Positions 34,170 through 46,317 of a stretch of DNA of 64,000 nucleotides are shown one piece after another (the stretch's first letter is position 1; each line of letters starts with the position of its first letter). Position numbers and translations under genes: made by a program. Below the pieces are notes generated by a model that made no database searches, had not been told where the DNA came from, and saw only the letters and a list, made by a program, of their open reading frames with translations. The DNA is taken from the NCBI RefSeq assembly GCF_000143415.4, contig NW_003314443.1, positions 1-64,000 of the forward strand, read 5' to 3'. Origin of the DNA: Selaginella moellendorffii (lineage: Eukaryota; Streptophyta; Lycopodiopsida; Selaginellales; Selaginellaceae).

Positions 34170-34543
34170 ATCAACGAGAATGACCACCGATTACATCAGC
34201 ACTGACAAATCCAGTCACTCGAGATACAAAACTCGAAGTGCCACCGGCATTCACAGTCGACAACCACAACAAAGTTGCCTACATTCCGTCAATTCCAGCC
34301 GACCAAAAACTCAAAAAAGTCAGCCTTGCCGACGACGGCAACGAACACTACATTGTACTCGCCACTGACATCTCGGCAAGTTTTCAAGACAAAAGCATCA
34401 ATCTTCTCCGAAAGAAGAAACACTTGTTTGCTTGGAGTTATCGAGACCTTAAGGGAGTTTTGCCAAAACTCAGCCTTCACACCATCACCCTTCTTCCAGA
34501 CTCAAAACCAAGACGACAAGCAGCCTACCGGATGAATCTGAAT

Positions 34544-35177
34544 CTAATGGAACAAGTAAAGAAAGAACTTGACAAGCTTCTCCAAGTCGAGTACATCTAC
34601 CCAATTCAGAATCCGATATGGCTTTCACCACTGGTGGTTGTGCCGAAGAAAAATGGCAAACTTCGAATCTGCGCTCAACGACGCCACCGAAAAAGATGTC
34701 TTCCCGATACCATTTACCGACGAAGTTCTTGACGCAGTTGCTGGACACGAGATGTATTCCTTCCTCGATGGTTTCTCTGGCTACAACCAAATTCACATCG
34801 CCAAAGAAGATCAGCACAAGACAGCATTCATCAGTCCATGGGGAGCCTATGCTTATCGACGAATGCCTTTTGGACTCTGCAACACCCCATTCACCTTCCA
34901 AAGTCTTGTCACCAACACTTTCTGAGACTACCTCACTGACTTCATGAGAGTCTTCATGAACGACTTCAGCATTTTCAGCTCGGAAGATCAACATCTTGAA
35001 TGCCTAGAGAAATGCCTCAACAAGTGCGAGGAGAACAACATAGCACTCAACCCCGACAAATGCGCTTTCTTCATCAAATCTGGAGTACTTCTCGGCCACG
35101 TTGTCTGCAAAGATGGCATTCTCATTGACAAGGACAAAGTCGACGTCATCTCCAAACTTGAACCACCGAAGAACTAG
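34544..35177 (+). pseudogene. R2 reverse transcriptase fragment
   Basis: Motifs as in R1 but with a 14-bp loss that shifts frame after KLRIC, a TGA after TNTF where R1 has GGA (Gly), and FMNDFSIF at the catalytic site (first Asp lost). The Trp codon stopped in R1 is intact here (SPWGAYAY). Confidence 0.88.
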
Positions 35178-35199
35178 AAAGAACTTCGGCGCTTCCTCG

Positions 35200-36758
35200 G
35201 CAAAGTCGGATATCACCGACGATTCATCCACAAGTACGCTCACATTGCCAAACCACTCACCGATGGACTAAAACAAGATGCCCAATGGACATGGACATCC
35301 GAACAGCAACAAGCATTCGACAATCTCCGACTCAAACTAACAACAGCACCGATCCTTGCCAAGCTTGACTGGACACAAGAGTGCCACATTCATGTCAACA
35401 CTTCCAACGTCGCCACTGGTGCAATTCTGAGCCAAACTCAACACGACAACCGAGATCAACCAATCTACTACGTCAACCGACTACTCAACCCAGCTGAACG
35501 AAATTACACCACCACCGAGAAAGAAGCTCTCGACATGATCTACTCACTTCAGAAGTTCCGACACTACATACTGTCAACCAAAGTCGTAATTTTCATCGAC
35601 CACAAGGCACTCCTTTACCTCATCAACAAACCGATATTATCTGGTCGAATATCAAGATGGTTCCTTTTACTACAAGAATACAACTTCGAGATCGTCCACA
35701 AACCCGGCAAAAATCATGAGCAAGCAGATTATCTCAGCTGGATCACCACCGGCGACAAACCCGAAAGACTTACCAATGACTTACCTGACTCAAACCTATT
35801 CCGAGTTTCAATACCAGCAACCTGGCTCGACGACGTCTTCAGTTACCTGAACTCAGCAAGAGTTCCAGATCAGTACACTACGTCCGACCAAAAGAAGACT
35901 TTTGTTGCTAAAACCCGACGATACTCAGTCATCGGAGGCACTCTCTACAAACTAGGAATTGACAACATTCTTCACCGATGCATCAAACCGCAAAGCACAA
36001 CTCAAATCATCAAGGAAGCTCACGATGGACCTTCCGGCGGACACTTCGCCGCTGACACCACAACTTGGAAGATTCTTCAAGCCGGCCTCTGGTGGCCGAC
36101 ACTCTGGCATGACACTGAAGAATTCTGCAAACGCTGCAACACATGTCAAAGACACCAATTACTGCCAAAAACTCAGACTCAACAACTCAACCCAACATTC
36201 CCAATGGCACCATTTCAAAAATGGGGACTCGACTTCATCAGACCCCAAGTCAGCACCCATCGACAAAATCAGTACATCATCGTCGCCACCGATTACACTA
36301 CCAAGTGGGCTGAAGCAATACCTCTCCGACATGCCACAGCGAAAGCAACAGCAACCTTCATCTACGAAAATATCATCACTCATTTCGGCACACCACTCGA
36401 ACTCGTCACCGACAGAGGCACCCACTTCATCAACCAAATAATCGAAAATCTCGCCACCGAGTTCAAAATCAGACACAAAACGTCGACATCATACTATCCT
36501 CAAGGCAACGGTCAAGCAGAAGCAACGAACAAAACACTGAAGACCATCCTCAAAAAAGTCATCAAAGATTCCGGCAAAGACTGGGATGACAAACTTCTTG
36601 ATGTACTTTGGGCCTATCGCACTGTGTATAAAGTCACCACTGACATGATGCCATTCAAACTCGCCTTCGGAACAGAAGCCATCACGCCAATTGAATTCAT
36701 CATCCCAAGCATGCAAGTCACCGTCAAGTATAATCTCGACACCCAACATGCAGTTTGA
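35200..36758 (+). pseudogene. R2 RNase H and integrase
   Basis: It is open from the RNase H region (ATG at 35,535) to 36,758, where CGA of R1 is TGA after QHAV. The integrase residues (WGLDFIRP, LVTDRGTHF, GNGQAEATNK) are kept. The C-terminal domain behind the stop is partly deleted, so the product would lack its DNA-binding tail. Confidence 0.88.
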
Positions 36759-37352
36759 GAAAGGCTTCAGCAACTCGAACATCTCGACGAACTCCGCCTC
36801 AACGCCCTCTGGACACTTCATGCCATCCAAAAACAGAGAAAAGCTTGGCACAACCGACAAGCATCCTGGCATAACATTCCCAAATACAACGCCAACGATC
36901 ATGTTCTCTGGTACTGAGGACCCATCAGCAAACTACCATATCACGTCGACATATTCAGCATCAGCACCTCAGCAAATTTCAGACCCAAACCGACAAACAC
37001 CCCAAAACCAACAATCAACACTCACCCCAGCAGACAAACTTTAACTCAAATCAGTTCAACACAACTCAACTCAACTCAACACGAACTCATCCACCAACTT
37101 CAGCAACAAACAGTAGCAAAAATCTCTAAGTCCCAAGCTACTGTTGGATCTACGCCACCTGAGCAAATATCAACAGAGTTAACTTCATCAGCAATATCCA
37201 CCATTGATTTACAATCAAGCCAAATCAAACCACATCAATTCCATCAACAAATCTCTACCGTTCATCACCAGCAATCGAGCGCCACACGATCAGCCAACCA
37301 ACAGTTACAGGTTTCAAGAACCCTAACGGGGCGAGCACTTCGACCACAAAAA

Positions 37353-38483
37353 ATGAAGAGAAAGATGCCAGCTCATCCACCCCAGCGCCTCAAATACGTC
37401 ATACACCATATTCCTAAGCTTCCCAGCAACGACACAACCACCTGGCTCAAGGACCACGGATTCGAGCTCCTCCACAAGGCCTTTTCAACAAACCCTGATA
37501 AAAAACTAGCGAGGAAACTGGCCGCCTCCTTCAACACCAAGAACAGCACCATAACCGACGGCACCAACGAGATCACCCTCAGCCCAGCAAGAATTGCCTC
37601 TGTTTTCAAAATCTCCAACAAGGGACTGCTCAAATTTTCAGGAGAAGTTCCACAGCAAATCATCAAGGCCAATCGAGAAATTACCAGTGAGCTCACATGG
37701 GAGGACATCAAGGAGCAGCATATGGATCACCTCAAAGCCCTCCTCCTCTACTACGAACTTCGCCCAACAGATCGCACCATCAGCAAGCGCACAGCAGAAG
37801 TCTATGGAGCTCTACTCGACGGCAAACGTGTGAACGTGGCTCATCATCTCCACAAGCTCCTTCTCAAGCTTCTCGACCGCGCCATCTTTGCCACACTCAA
37901 CAAGAAGACCATGTGGACAGTAATCTTCCCACTGCTGATCGCTCTACACCAAGCTCTTCCCAACAAGCAACCGTGGACAACCCAAACGAACTCCACAGAA
38001 CAAAGCGACAGCTCCGAAGAACACTCAGAATCAGAAGGAGCAACTCCCAGCAAGAAACCGAAGCCAGCATCTCAACAATCAGGCTCAACTCACTCCAACA
38101 ACACCAGCTCCAGCAACAAACACTCCAACAATTCAACTCCACTTCGCCGCAGCCTCACACGCAAAACACCAGCGAATCCAGCTCCCAAACCACTGATCCG
38201 AGAGCACCTCGTCATCAGTGACAAGGAACACAACTCACACCACCATCCACACTCACCCCAGAGCCTGCATCCACTCGAATCAACCCCAAAACCGACAACT
38301 TCTCACAAACACATCAATATTGCTAAAGGAAAACGTCAGCTGATCGCCCAAAACTCAATTTCTCCACCAGCTGAGAACAACATTCTCAACGCCCCGACCT
38401 CCTTGACACGTTCCACAAAAGAAAACATTGACTACCTTCGCCAATCACTTGAAGAACACGCAACCATACTTGAGCAGCAGTAG
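37353..38483 (+). CDS. R2 extra ORF, truncated
   Basis: 376 residues from MKRKMPAHPPQRLKY, uninterrupted where R1 has a TGA. It keeps the globular N-terminal part and the Ser/His-rich middle and then stops after HATILEQQ because the coiled-coil-encoding segment is deleted. It shows that the R1 frame was once continuous. Confidence 0.6.
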   Translation: MKRKMPAHPPQRLKYVIHHIPKLPSNDTTTWLKDHGFELLHKAFSTNPDKKLARKLAASFNTKNSTITDGTNEITLSPARIASVFKISNKGLLKFSGEVPQQIIKANREITSELTWEDIKEQHMDHLKALLLYYELRPTDRTISKRTAEVYGALLDGKRVNVAHHLHKLLLKLLDRAIFATLNKKTMWTVIFPLLIALHQALPNKQPWTTQTNSTEQSDSSEEHSESEGATPSKKPKPASQQSGSTHSNNTSSSNKHSNNSTPLRRSLTRKTPANPAPKPLIREHLVISDKEHNSHHHPHSPQSLHPLESTPKPTTSHKHINIAKGKRQLIAQNSISPPAENNILNAPTSLTRSTKENIDYLRQSLEEHATILEQQ

Positions 38484-38550
38484 CAACAAGCGATGGAAAC
38501 TGACTATGTTCGCACCGAGGACAATGTCTAGTTCTGTCAGGGGAGCAGAG

Positions 38551-38920
38551 TGTATCAACCAAAAACCCAGGTTCAAGGGACTCTGACTTTGAACCCAGGG
38601 CTGCATCGAAGCCATAGATTAAATCATGCATAGCATATAGTATATGCTAACAGTTAGAACTGCTAGCCTTTCAAAGGGGGGAATCCAAATTGTGGATCCC
38701 TATCTCCATTCCATCATTTTTATTATTAATACACAACATTCTTTTACTCGGGGGGAATCCAAATTGTGGATCCCTATCTCCATTCTATCATTTTTATTAT
38801 CAATACACAACATTCTTTTACTCGTGTTTCTTCTCTGCCCTTGGAGATAGGGCCCTTTTCTCTTTTGTTTTTCTTACTAACAATAGATTTCCAGCGAAGA
38901 GGAGTTTTCACACCTCTTCA
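38551..38920 (+). repeat. R2 3' LTR with 74-bp internal duplication
   Basis: It starts TGTATCAACCAAAAACCC after a purine tract (AGGGGAGCAGAG) and ends CACACCTCTTCA. The 74-bp block starting GGGGGGAATCC is present twice (38,676 and 38,750), making the LTR 370 bp instead of about 295. Confidence 0.9.
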
Positions 38921-40799
38921 GTAATTGAGAGAGAGGGGATGGAAAATGTTGCCTTTGTCTGGGTGCAACCGGATGGAGAGCTCCAAGGGATTCAAGCCAC
39001 CCAAACATCGAGAGATGGCACTAAACCCTAATTGCTTCTTAATGTATATCATACCTTCACCATAATGGTGCAAGCTCTCGCTCATTTCTAAGAAAATGGA
39101 TACAAGAGTTGAGGTGCTTTTCATAAGAAGTATTCATAAGCTTCTGCACAAGAGCATTTACATTTATAAACAATTTATAAACAAAGAGGAGCTTGAAGCC
39201 CACCGATACTCCTGAAAAGTCTGAACTTATATGCAAGGTGGGTTTTATAAGATTTCTGTTGTTTTGCATGTCTAGAAAAATTTGCTGCAGTCAAGCTCAA
39301 GAAAGAAACCATTCTCTTCTCGATGGAATGAAACTCTCACTTGCTCCATGCTCTAGCGAGGCCATGGCAAACAAAACGGCTTGGATGGACTCTACATCTC
39401 AATCTGAGCAAGTAGCTGATGCAGAAGCTATTTTTGAGAAACAAAGTATAAGTATGCTGCAACAAGAACCAGCAACATCCATTTAAGATATTGTTCTGGA
39501 AGATGGCTTGTCTGAGCTCGAGTTTGATTTGATCCAGGCACCCTGGTCCCATCTATTCTTCACTTGGTTGTCAAAGCTGGAGGTCCATAGCTTTCGATCC
39601 TTTCAAATCCTTGGGGCGTGAGACTTGGAGCTCCAACTTTTGATGCCTTTTCTTGGCAATAATATATTGCTCTGAAACCGTGAAAGCTTACTCACCTGCA
39701 AAAAAAACTCCAGGGTTGCACCAGACATCCAATAAACCAGGGAAGCTCTCGAGGAAAATCCTAGATTCAACATAAACAAGTCACACCTCATGGAATTGGT
39801 GGTGATCTTGGTGCAACTAGCTAGTTAAGCTTGTCCTCAAACACATGGTTTTGGCATTTGTCTTTCACACTATTGTCCAATCTTGTGAGAGCCTTGACCG
39901 AGCTTAAACTCAATCAGCTGAGAGCAAGCTGTCTCAAAAGTTTCCAAAGAGCAGAAGGCATAACACAAAGGTCACAAACTCGTCTCATCACAAGTTGCAT
40001 GTGGTCACTCCACGCCTTGGATGTTGATGAACTACAGGCCTCCATTTATCTTGGAAAATACATCTATGAGGAATGAAGCAATCTGGACAATAGTATAAGC
40101 AAAATGAGCACGAGAAGAACCATACATATCGTGGAAAAGCATGAGTTCTACACTCAAAACGACACACACATGGCACGGGCAATGTTCGATCAAATGCCCG
40201 AGTGCCACAACATTGTCGCATGGATTGCTAGGCCTACGCTCTCACTGGGAATTTCTTCCACGCTTTAATTTGATCCTCTACCAGGAGATGGTCTTGGAAG
40301 GAATGGCTCCCGACTAGATCACATTCACTTCCGAAATCAGAAAAGTTCTTTGTCAGGATGTACCATCTAGTAGGACGAAACTGGCCTCAAGAATGCTAGA
40401 GCATAAGTTATAACATGTAGCTACGTGGGGCTCCTCGCCAAATGATGAACCTATGCAGAGACTTGCCCGATTGTGGAGCACTAGTACACGCAAGGTGGAT
40501 TGTTAACATTGAGGATGTCATTGTCGTGTGCTAAAGTGGCCTGAAGAACGCCACCGTGATTGGATTCCTTGTGATTCCATCACTCTTTTAGCTAATAGAG
40601 CTTCTAATTACAATCTTTTACAAGGAACCCACCTAAGCTCGGTTACAATCTTTTAAAATGAACCCAGGACTAAGCTCAATAATGAAGATTAGGCCATTGT
40701 TGGGAGTTGTGCTCTTATTGGATAGCTCATTGTAACGCTTGAGCTAAATGCTTTTCAATTAAAACGTACAATAATATGCTTTGCCTCCTGTGGGAACAT

Positions 40800-41335
40800 G
40801 CAGTCTATGTTAGGAGATCTCCAGGCATGGTGGATCAATGTTCCATCTGGAACGGATGAAATTTCTTGCTCAAGGTGCTCGTCTGACCACATTCCACAGC
40901 AATATTCTGAAGCTGTATGTGAAGGAGATATTCGATGGGTTGTACAAAGAGATCAGGAAGATCCTGGTGCCGTTCATGTGGATGTTGTGCTGCCATTTGA
41001 ATGGAAATTCGGGGTTTGGTAAATCTGCATTCGTCTGGTACTTCCGGTCATGATCTACGAGCCCAGAGCGACTGTTTTGAGGGTAACAAGCTCAGGGTGG
41101 TGAATAGAGAAGACTTCCCTCAGGAGATTGTGCTGGACAGCAAAGTAGATACCATCTCATCGATCAGTGAGTGGACTTGGGGCGGACGTGGGAAAAGCAC
41201 GAGTACGATGCTCTTGTGTCTTCTTGGAGGAAATGCGTGACAGACTACGAGAGTGGATCAGAAGAAGCCAAAGAGATAATGCAGAGAGTGAATGCTGCTG
41301 AAATGGCGTTTGAATGGTTTGGAGGTTAGAAGCAA
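40800..41335 (+). pseudogene. Crinkler/RHS-like P-loop NTPase pseudogene (A' copy)
   Basis: Same decay as the copy at 10.9-11.4 kb, including the missing LPAWEKQEYDAL block. The P-loop reads GNSGFGKSAFVWYF here: the Val of the loop is Phe. Confidence 0.5.
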
Positions 41336-41791
41336 ACGGTCTGACTGTGGAAGCTTTCGAAAGGGATTGAAGCACCTGAGTATGGTTCTGACTCCTGATT
41401 TTGTCCTTCAAGCGTTTTGAGCGTTGGTGGTCCAGGAAACCAAGGTGCGCATCTTCATGCTCTCAAACATGCTCCTGGAGGCGCTCAAGTTGAAACTTGC
41501 GTGAGAGCTATCCAGCAGACAATGGTCTTGCGCAGGATCTCGTGAACGGCCTTGTCAAAATGCCCATTCTCGCAAATGCGAGGATCCACGGTACTGGATT
41601 CGACCGAAGCTGTTCTTCGTGAGGGCAACGACGCCTTGGATGGTCCTAATTCGTTGTAATTCTTAGGATACTACTTTATCCATCACGAATAGCATCAATA
41701 CAGTAATCACTTCGAAGCTTTTAAAATAGGATCTACATATTTGTCTTGGTAATGGGAGATTTCACTTCCTGAACATAGTCGCTTCTATATA

Positions 41792-42301
41792 TCAGGTGAA
41801 GCAAGATCTAACGTCCACATCTTGATTGATTTCATTTGCTGTTAAATCCATCCATTTTTTGAATTTTTTTTGTGTGTGGCTATCCGGCACCAGGAATCGT
41901 CTAAAATCCATGGTGAGGCTCTTTGGGTATCGAGGTTTCTTCATTTGAATCCTTGGAATCTTTCGGTTTTCGGCTTTCGACATCCAAGCCGGCTCCCTTT
42001 CGTCCTTGGGCGGCTGGATGCCTTGGATGATCGCTGCATTTTGCCGCGTCTTGGCGTCCGGAAGGGATGCGTCAGGGAGCGAAGCAATTGCGTCAGAATA
42101 GATGCAGCTGAGCTCCTGGACCAGCTCGTCCCAAGTCCGGCATGACAGGCCCGTTGTGTAGTTGAGAGGGAGGGATGGGAAAGGTTGCCTTTGTCTGGGT
42201 GCAACCGGATGGAGAGCTCCGAGGGATTCAAGCCACCCAAACATCGAGAGATGGCAGCTTTCCGCTGCACAGAGGAAGACGAATACCCGAGTCTCTCCCA
42301 C
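41792..42301 (-). pseudogene. Unrecognised ORF, A' copy
   Basis: 169 residues, equivalent to 9,867-10,397 with one to two differences. No family recognised. Confidence 0.4.
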
Positions 42302-42500
42302 CTCGCGAAACCGTAGCCACTAAAATCTAACGGTTTGGATGGTATATTCTAAGATATCCTTTAATCCAACGGCTGTGATGTATCGCTCTTAACCTTTTAT
42401 TTGTTGTAGTTACCACTAATATAAACTGCGTTTAGAAGTTCATTCTTATTCACTATTTCTAGCTTGTTGTCTAGTGTCTTTCTTGTTCAAATGGTGAGGA

Positions 42501-42917
42501 AAGCTTGCATATGCTGGCAGGGTCATCGAGAATTGAATGGCACAACATTATGTGTGATTGATCCATTATGCTGAAGTGACAACTGATGAGAATTTGGTAT
42601 ATATGATCGAATTGGTAAGCTCAATGGCATGTTTGTGCTGTTTGTGTGCTACTGGAGCAAATCAAATATATGTCTTCCCTTCCACAAAATTTGATTGCAT
42701 GGCTACAGTGGAGATGCACTTAAGTTAACATGTTTGTTTAAGTCTGTAATAATGGATTCCATTGATTACACTTTTGGTTTCCTATGATCTAACACCCAGA
42801 AACTCAACACAGTTAATTTAATAATAAAATAATAAAATAGTGTTCATGTTAGGGGGCAACCCTAACACCGTATTATTCTTAATTGAAAGTCGAGCCCGAT
42901 GGGAATCGAACCCAGCA
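42501..42917 (-). repeat. Spacer between the head-to-head A' and A'' arms
   Basis: It is the reverse complement of the segment B tail at 18,100-18,527 and ends with the 3' part of tRNA-like family 2 (42,892-42,919). It has no gene. Confidence 0.8.
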
Positions 42918-45900
42918 ACATCACAGCCGTTGGATTAAAGGATATCTTAGAATATACCATCCAAACCGTTAGATTTTAGTGCGGCTACGGTTTCGCGAGG
43001 TGAGAGAGACTCGGGTATTCGTCTTCCTCTGTGCAGCGGAAAGCTGCCATCTCTCGATGTTTGGGTGGCTTGAATCCCTCGGAGCTCTCCATCCGGTTGC
43101 ACCCAGACAAAGGCGACGTTTTCCATCCCCTCTCTCTCAACTACACAACGGGCCTGTCGTGCCGGACTTGGGACGAGCTGGTCCAGGAGCTCAGCTGCAT
43201 CTATTCTGACGCAATTGCTTCGCTCCCTGACACATCCCTTCCGGACGCCAAGACGCGGCAAAATGCAGCGATCATCCAAGGCATCCAGCCGCCCAAGGAC
43301 GAAAGGGAGCCGGCTTGGATGTCGAAAACCGAAAACCGAAAGATTCCAAGGATTCAAATGAAGAAACCTTGATACCCAAAGAGCCTCACCATGGATTTTA
43401 GACGATTCCTGGTGCCGGATAGCCACACACAAAAAAAATTCAAAAAATGGATGGATTTAACATCACCTGATATATAGAAGCGACTATGTTCAGGAAGTGA
43501 AATCTCCCATTACCAAGACAAAATATGTAGATCCTATTTTAAAAGCTTCGAAGTGATTACTGTATTGATGCTATTCGTGATGGATAAAGTAGTATCCTAA
43601 GAATTACAACGACTTCCATCATTACGACCATCCAAGGCGTCGTTGCCCTCACGAAGAACAGCTTCGGTCAAATCCCGGAGAAGAATCCAGTACCGTGGAT
43701 CCTCGCATTTGCGAGAATGGGCATTTTGACAAGGCCGTTCACGAGATCCTGCGCAAGACCATTGTCTGCTGGATAGCTCTCACGCAAGTTTCAGCTTGAG
43801 CGCCGCCAGGAGCATGTTTGAGAGCATGAAGATGCGCACCTTGGTTTCCTGGACCACCAACGCTCAAAACGCTTGAAGGACAAAATCAGGAGTCAGAACC
43901 ATACTCAGGTGCTTCAATCCCTTTCGAAAGCTTCCACAGTCAGACCGTTTGCTTCTACATCCCAAAGAAACCAGGGGATACCTCCAAACCATTCAAACGC
44001 CATTTCAGCAGCATTCACTCTCTGCGTTATCTCTTTGGCTTCTTCCGATCCACTCTCGTAGTCTGTCACGCGTTTCCTCCAAGAAGACACAAGAGCATCG
44101 TACTCCTGCTTTTCCCACGCAGGCAGATAGCGAGTGAACGTTGTCCGCTTGGCTTTTCTGACATTGAACTCGTCTGATGATGAAGCAGCAACAAGGGTTT
44201 TATTTCCAACCATCCGCCCCAAGTCCACTCACAGATCGATGAGATGGTATCTACTTTGCTGTCCAGCACGATCTCCTGAGGGAAGTCTTCTCTATTCACC
44301 ACCCTGAGCTTGTTACCCTTGAACATCAAAACAGTTGCTCTGGACTCGTAGATCATGACTGGAAGTACCAGACGAATGCAGATTTACCAACCCCCGAATT
44401 TCCATTCAAATGGCAGCACAACATCCACATGAACGGCACCAGGATCTTCCTGATCTCTTTGTACAACCCATCGAATATCTCCTTCACGTACAGCTTCAGA
44501 ATATTGCTGTGGAATGTGGTCAGACGAGCACCTTGAGCAAGAAATTTCATCCGTTCCAGATGGAACATTGATCCACCATGCCTGCTGAGATCTCCTAACA
44601 TAGACTGCATGTTCCCACAGGAGGCAAAGCATATTATTGTACGTTTTAATTGAAAAGCATTTAGCTCAAGCGTTACAATGAGCTATCCAATAAGAGCACA
44701 ACTCCCAACAATGGCCTAATCTTCATTATTGAGCTTAGTCCTGGGTTCATTTTAAAAGATTGTAACCGAGCTTAGTCTTTGTACTGTGGGTTCCTTGTAA
44801 AAGATTGTAATTAGAAGCTCTATTAGCTAAAAGAGTGATGGAATCACAAGGAATCCAATCACGGTGGCGTTCTTCAGGCCACTTTAGCACACGACAATGA
44901 CATCCTCAATGTTAACAATCCACCTTGCGTGTACTAGTGCTCCACGATCGGGCAAGTCTCTACACATAGGTTCATCATTTGGCGAGGAGCCCCAGGTAGC
45001 TACATGTTATAACTTATGCTCTAGCATTCTTGAGGCCAGTTTCGTCCTACTAGATGGTACATCCTGACAAAGAACTGACAAAGAACTTTTCTGATTTCGG
45101 AAGTGAATGTGATCTAGTCGGGAGCCATTCCTTCCAAGACCATCTCCTGGTAGAGGATCAAATTAAAGCGTGGAAGAAATTCCCAGTGAGAGCGTAGGCC
45201 TAGCAGTCCATGCGACAATGTTGTGGCACTCGGGCATTTGATCGAACATTGCCCGTGCCATGTGTGTGTCGTTTTGAGTGTAGAACTCATGCTTTTCCAC
45301 GGTATGTATGGCTCTTCTCGTGCTCATTTTGCTTATACTATTGTCCAGATTGCTTCATTCCTCATAGATGTATTTTCCAAGATAAATGGAGGCCTGTAGT
45401 TCATCAACATCCAAGGCGTGGAGTGACCACAATGCAACTTGTGATGAGACGAGTTTGTGACCTTTGTATTATGCCTTCTGCTCTTTGGAAACTTTTGAGA
45501 CAGCTTGTTCTCAGCTGATTGAGTTTAAGCTCGGTCAAGGCTTTCACAAGATTGGACAATAGTGTGAAAGACGAATGCCAAAACCATGTGTTTGAGGACA
45601 AGCTTAACTAGCTAGTTGCACCAAGATCACCACCAATTCCATGAGGTGTGACTTGTTTATGTTGAATCTAGGATTTTCCTCAAGAGCTTCCCTGGTTTAT
45701 TGGATGTCTGGTGCAACCCTGGAGTTTTTTTTGCAGTGAGTAAGCTTTCACGGTTTCAGAGCAGTATATTATTGCCAAGAAAAGGCATCAAAAGTTGGAG
45801 CAGGATTTGAAAGGATCGAAACCTATGGACCTCCAAGCTTTGACAACCAAGTGAAGAATAGATGGGACCAGGGTGCCTGGATCAAATCAAACTCGAGCTC

Positions 45901-46300
45901 AGACAAGCCATCTTCCACGACAATACCTTAAACGGCTGTTACGCTTTGTTTCTCAAAAGTAGCCTTTGCATCAGCTGCTTGTCAGATTGAGACGAAGAGT
46001 CCACCCATTTTGTTTGCCATGGCCTCGCCAGAGCATGGAGCAAGTGAGAGTTTCATTCCATCGAGAAGAGAATGGTTTCTTTCTTGAGCTTGACTGCAGC
46101 AGATTTTTCTAGACATGCAAAACGACAGAAATCTTATAAAACCCACCTTGCATATGTCTCATGAATAAGTTTGGACTTTTCAGGAGTATCGGTGGGCCTC
46201 AAGCTCCTCTTTGTTTATAAATTGTTTATAAATGTAAATGCTCTTGTGCAGGAAGCTTATGAATACTTCTTATGAAAAGCACCTCAACTCTTGTATCCAT
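42918..46300 (+). repeat. Duplicated unit, segment A'' (copy 3)
   Basis: It matches 9,808-13,070 with more differences than A' does, and keeps about 90 bp that A and A' lost (44,120-44,215). It lacks part of the 10.4 kb region (AGCAAATGAAATCAATCAAG). It forms the right arm of a large imperfect palindrome with A'. Confidence 0.85.
43900..44620 (-). pseudogene. Crinkler/RHS-like P-loop NTPase pseudogene, most complete copy
   Basis: The minus strand gives FHSNILKLYVKEIFDGLYKE and the Walker A loop GNSGVGKSAFVWYF (44,610-44,353). After a frame change come GNKLRVVNREDFPQEIVLDS, then in a third frame NKTLVAASSSDEFNVRKAK, YLPAWEKQEYDALVSSW, and AAEMAFEWFGGIPWFLWDVE. The second block (LPxW..EE, then GGIPr) is typical of Crinkler/RHS ATPases, in which it follows the Walker region. 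Frameshifts at 44,350 and 44,210 may be mutations or unrecognised introns; I treat the gene as dead. N-terminal and C-terminal domains were not found, so the effector type is unknown. Confidence 0.55.
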
Positions 46301-46317
46301 TTTCGTGGCTCGATTTT

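Larger units (their letters stand above)
34172..38920 (+). mobile_element. R2, 5'-truncated second copy of the R1 retrotransposon
   Basis: It corresponds to R1 24,453 down to 18,843 in the opposite orientation. It lacks gag, protease and 5' LTR. Relative to R1 it has a 14-bp deletion in reverse transcriptase (after LRIC), a deletion of about 140 bp after the integrase C-terminal domain (near 36,935), a deletion of about 800 bp in the extra ORF (near 38,480), and a 74-bp duplication in the LTR. It ends at GTAATTGAGAGAGAGG, the complement of the R1 target site. Confidence 0.9.
38921..42500 (-). repeat. Duplicated unit, inverted segment A' with segment B start
   Basis: This is the reverse complement of 9,681-13,245. 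Its right end (42,480-42,500) is the start of segment A; its left end (38,921-39,060) is the start of segment B, broken by R2 at the same ATTAC site used by R1. The two large A/A' copies are so alike that gene conversion or very recent copying is likely. Confidence 0.88.
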
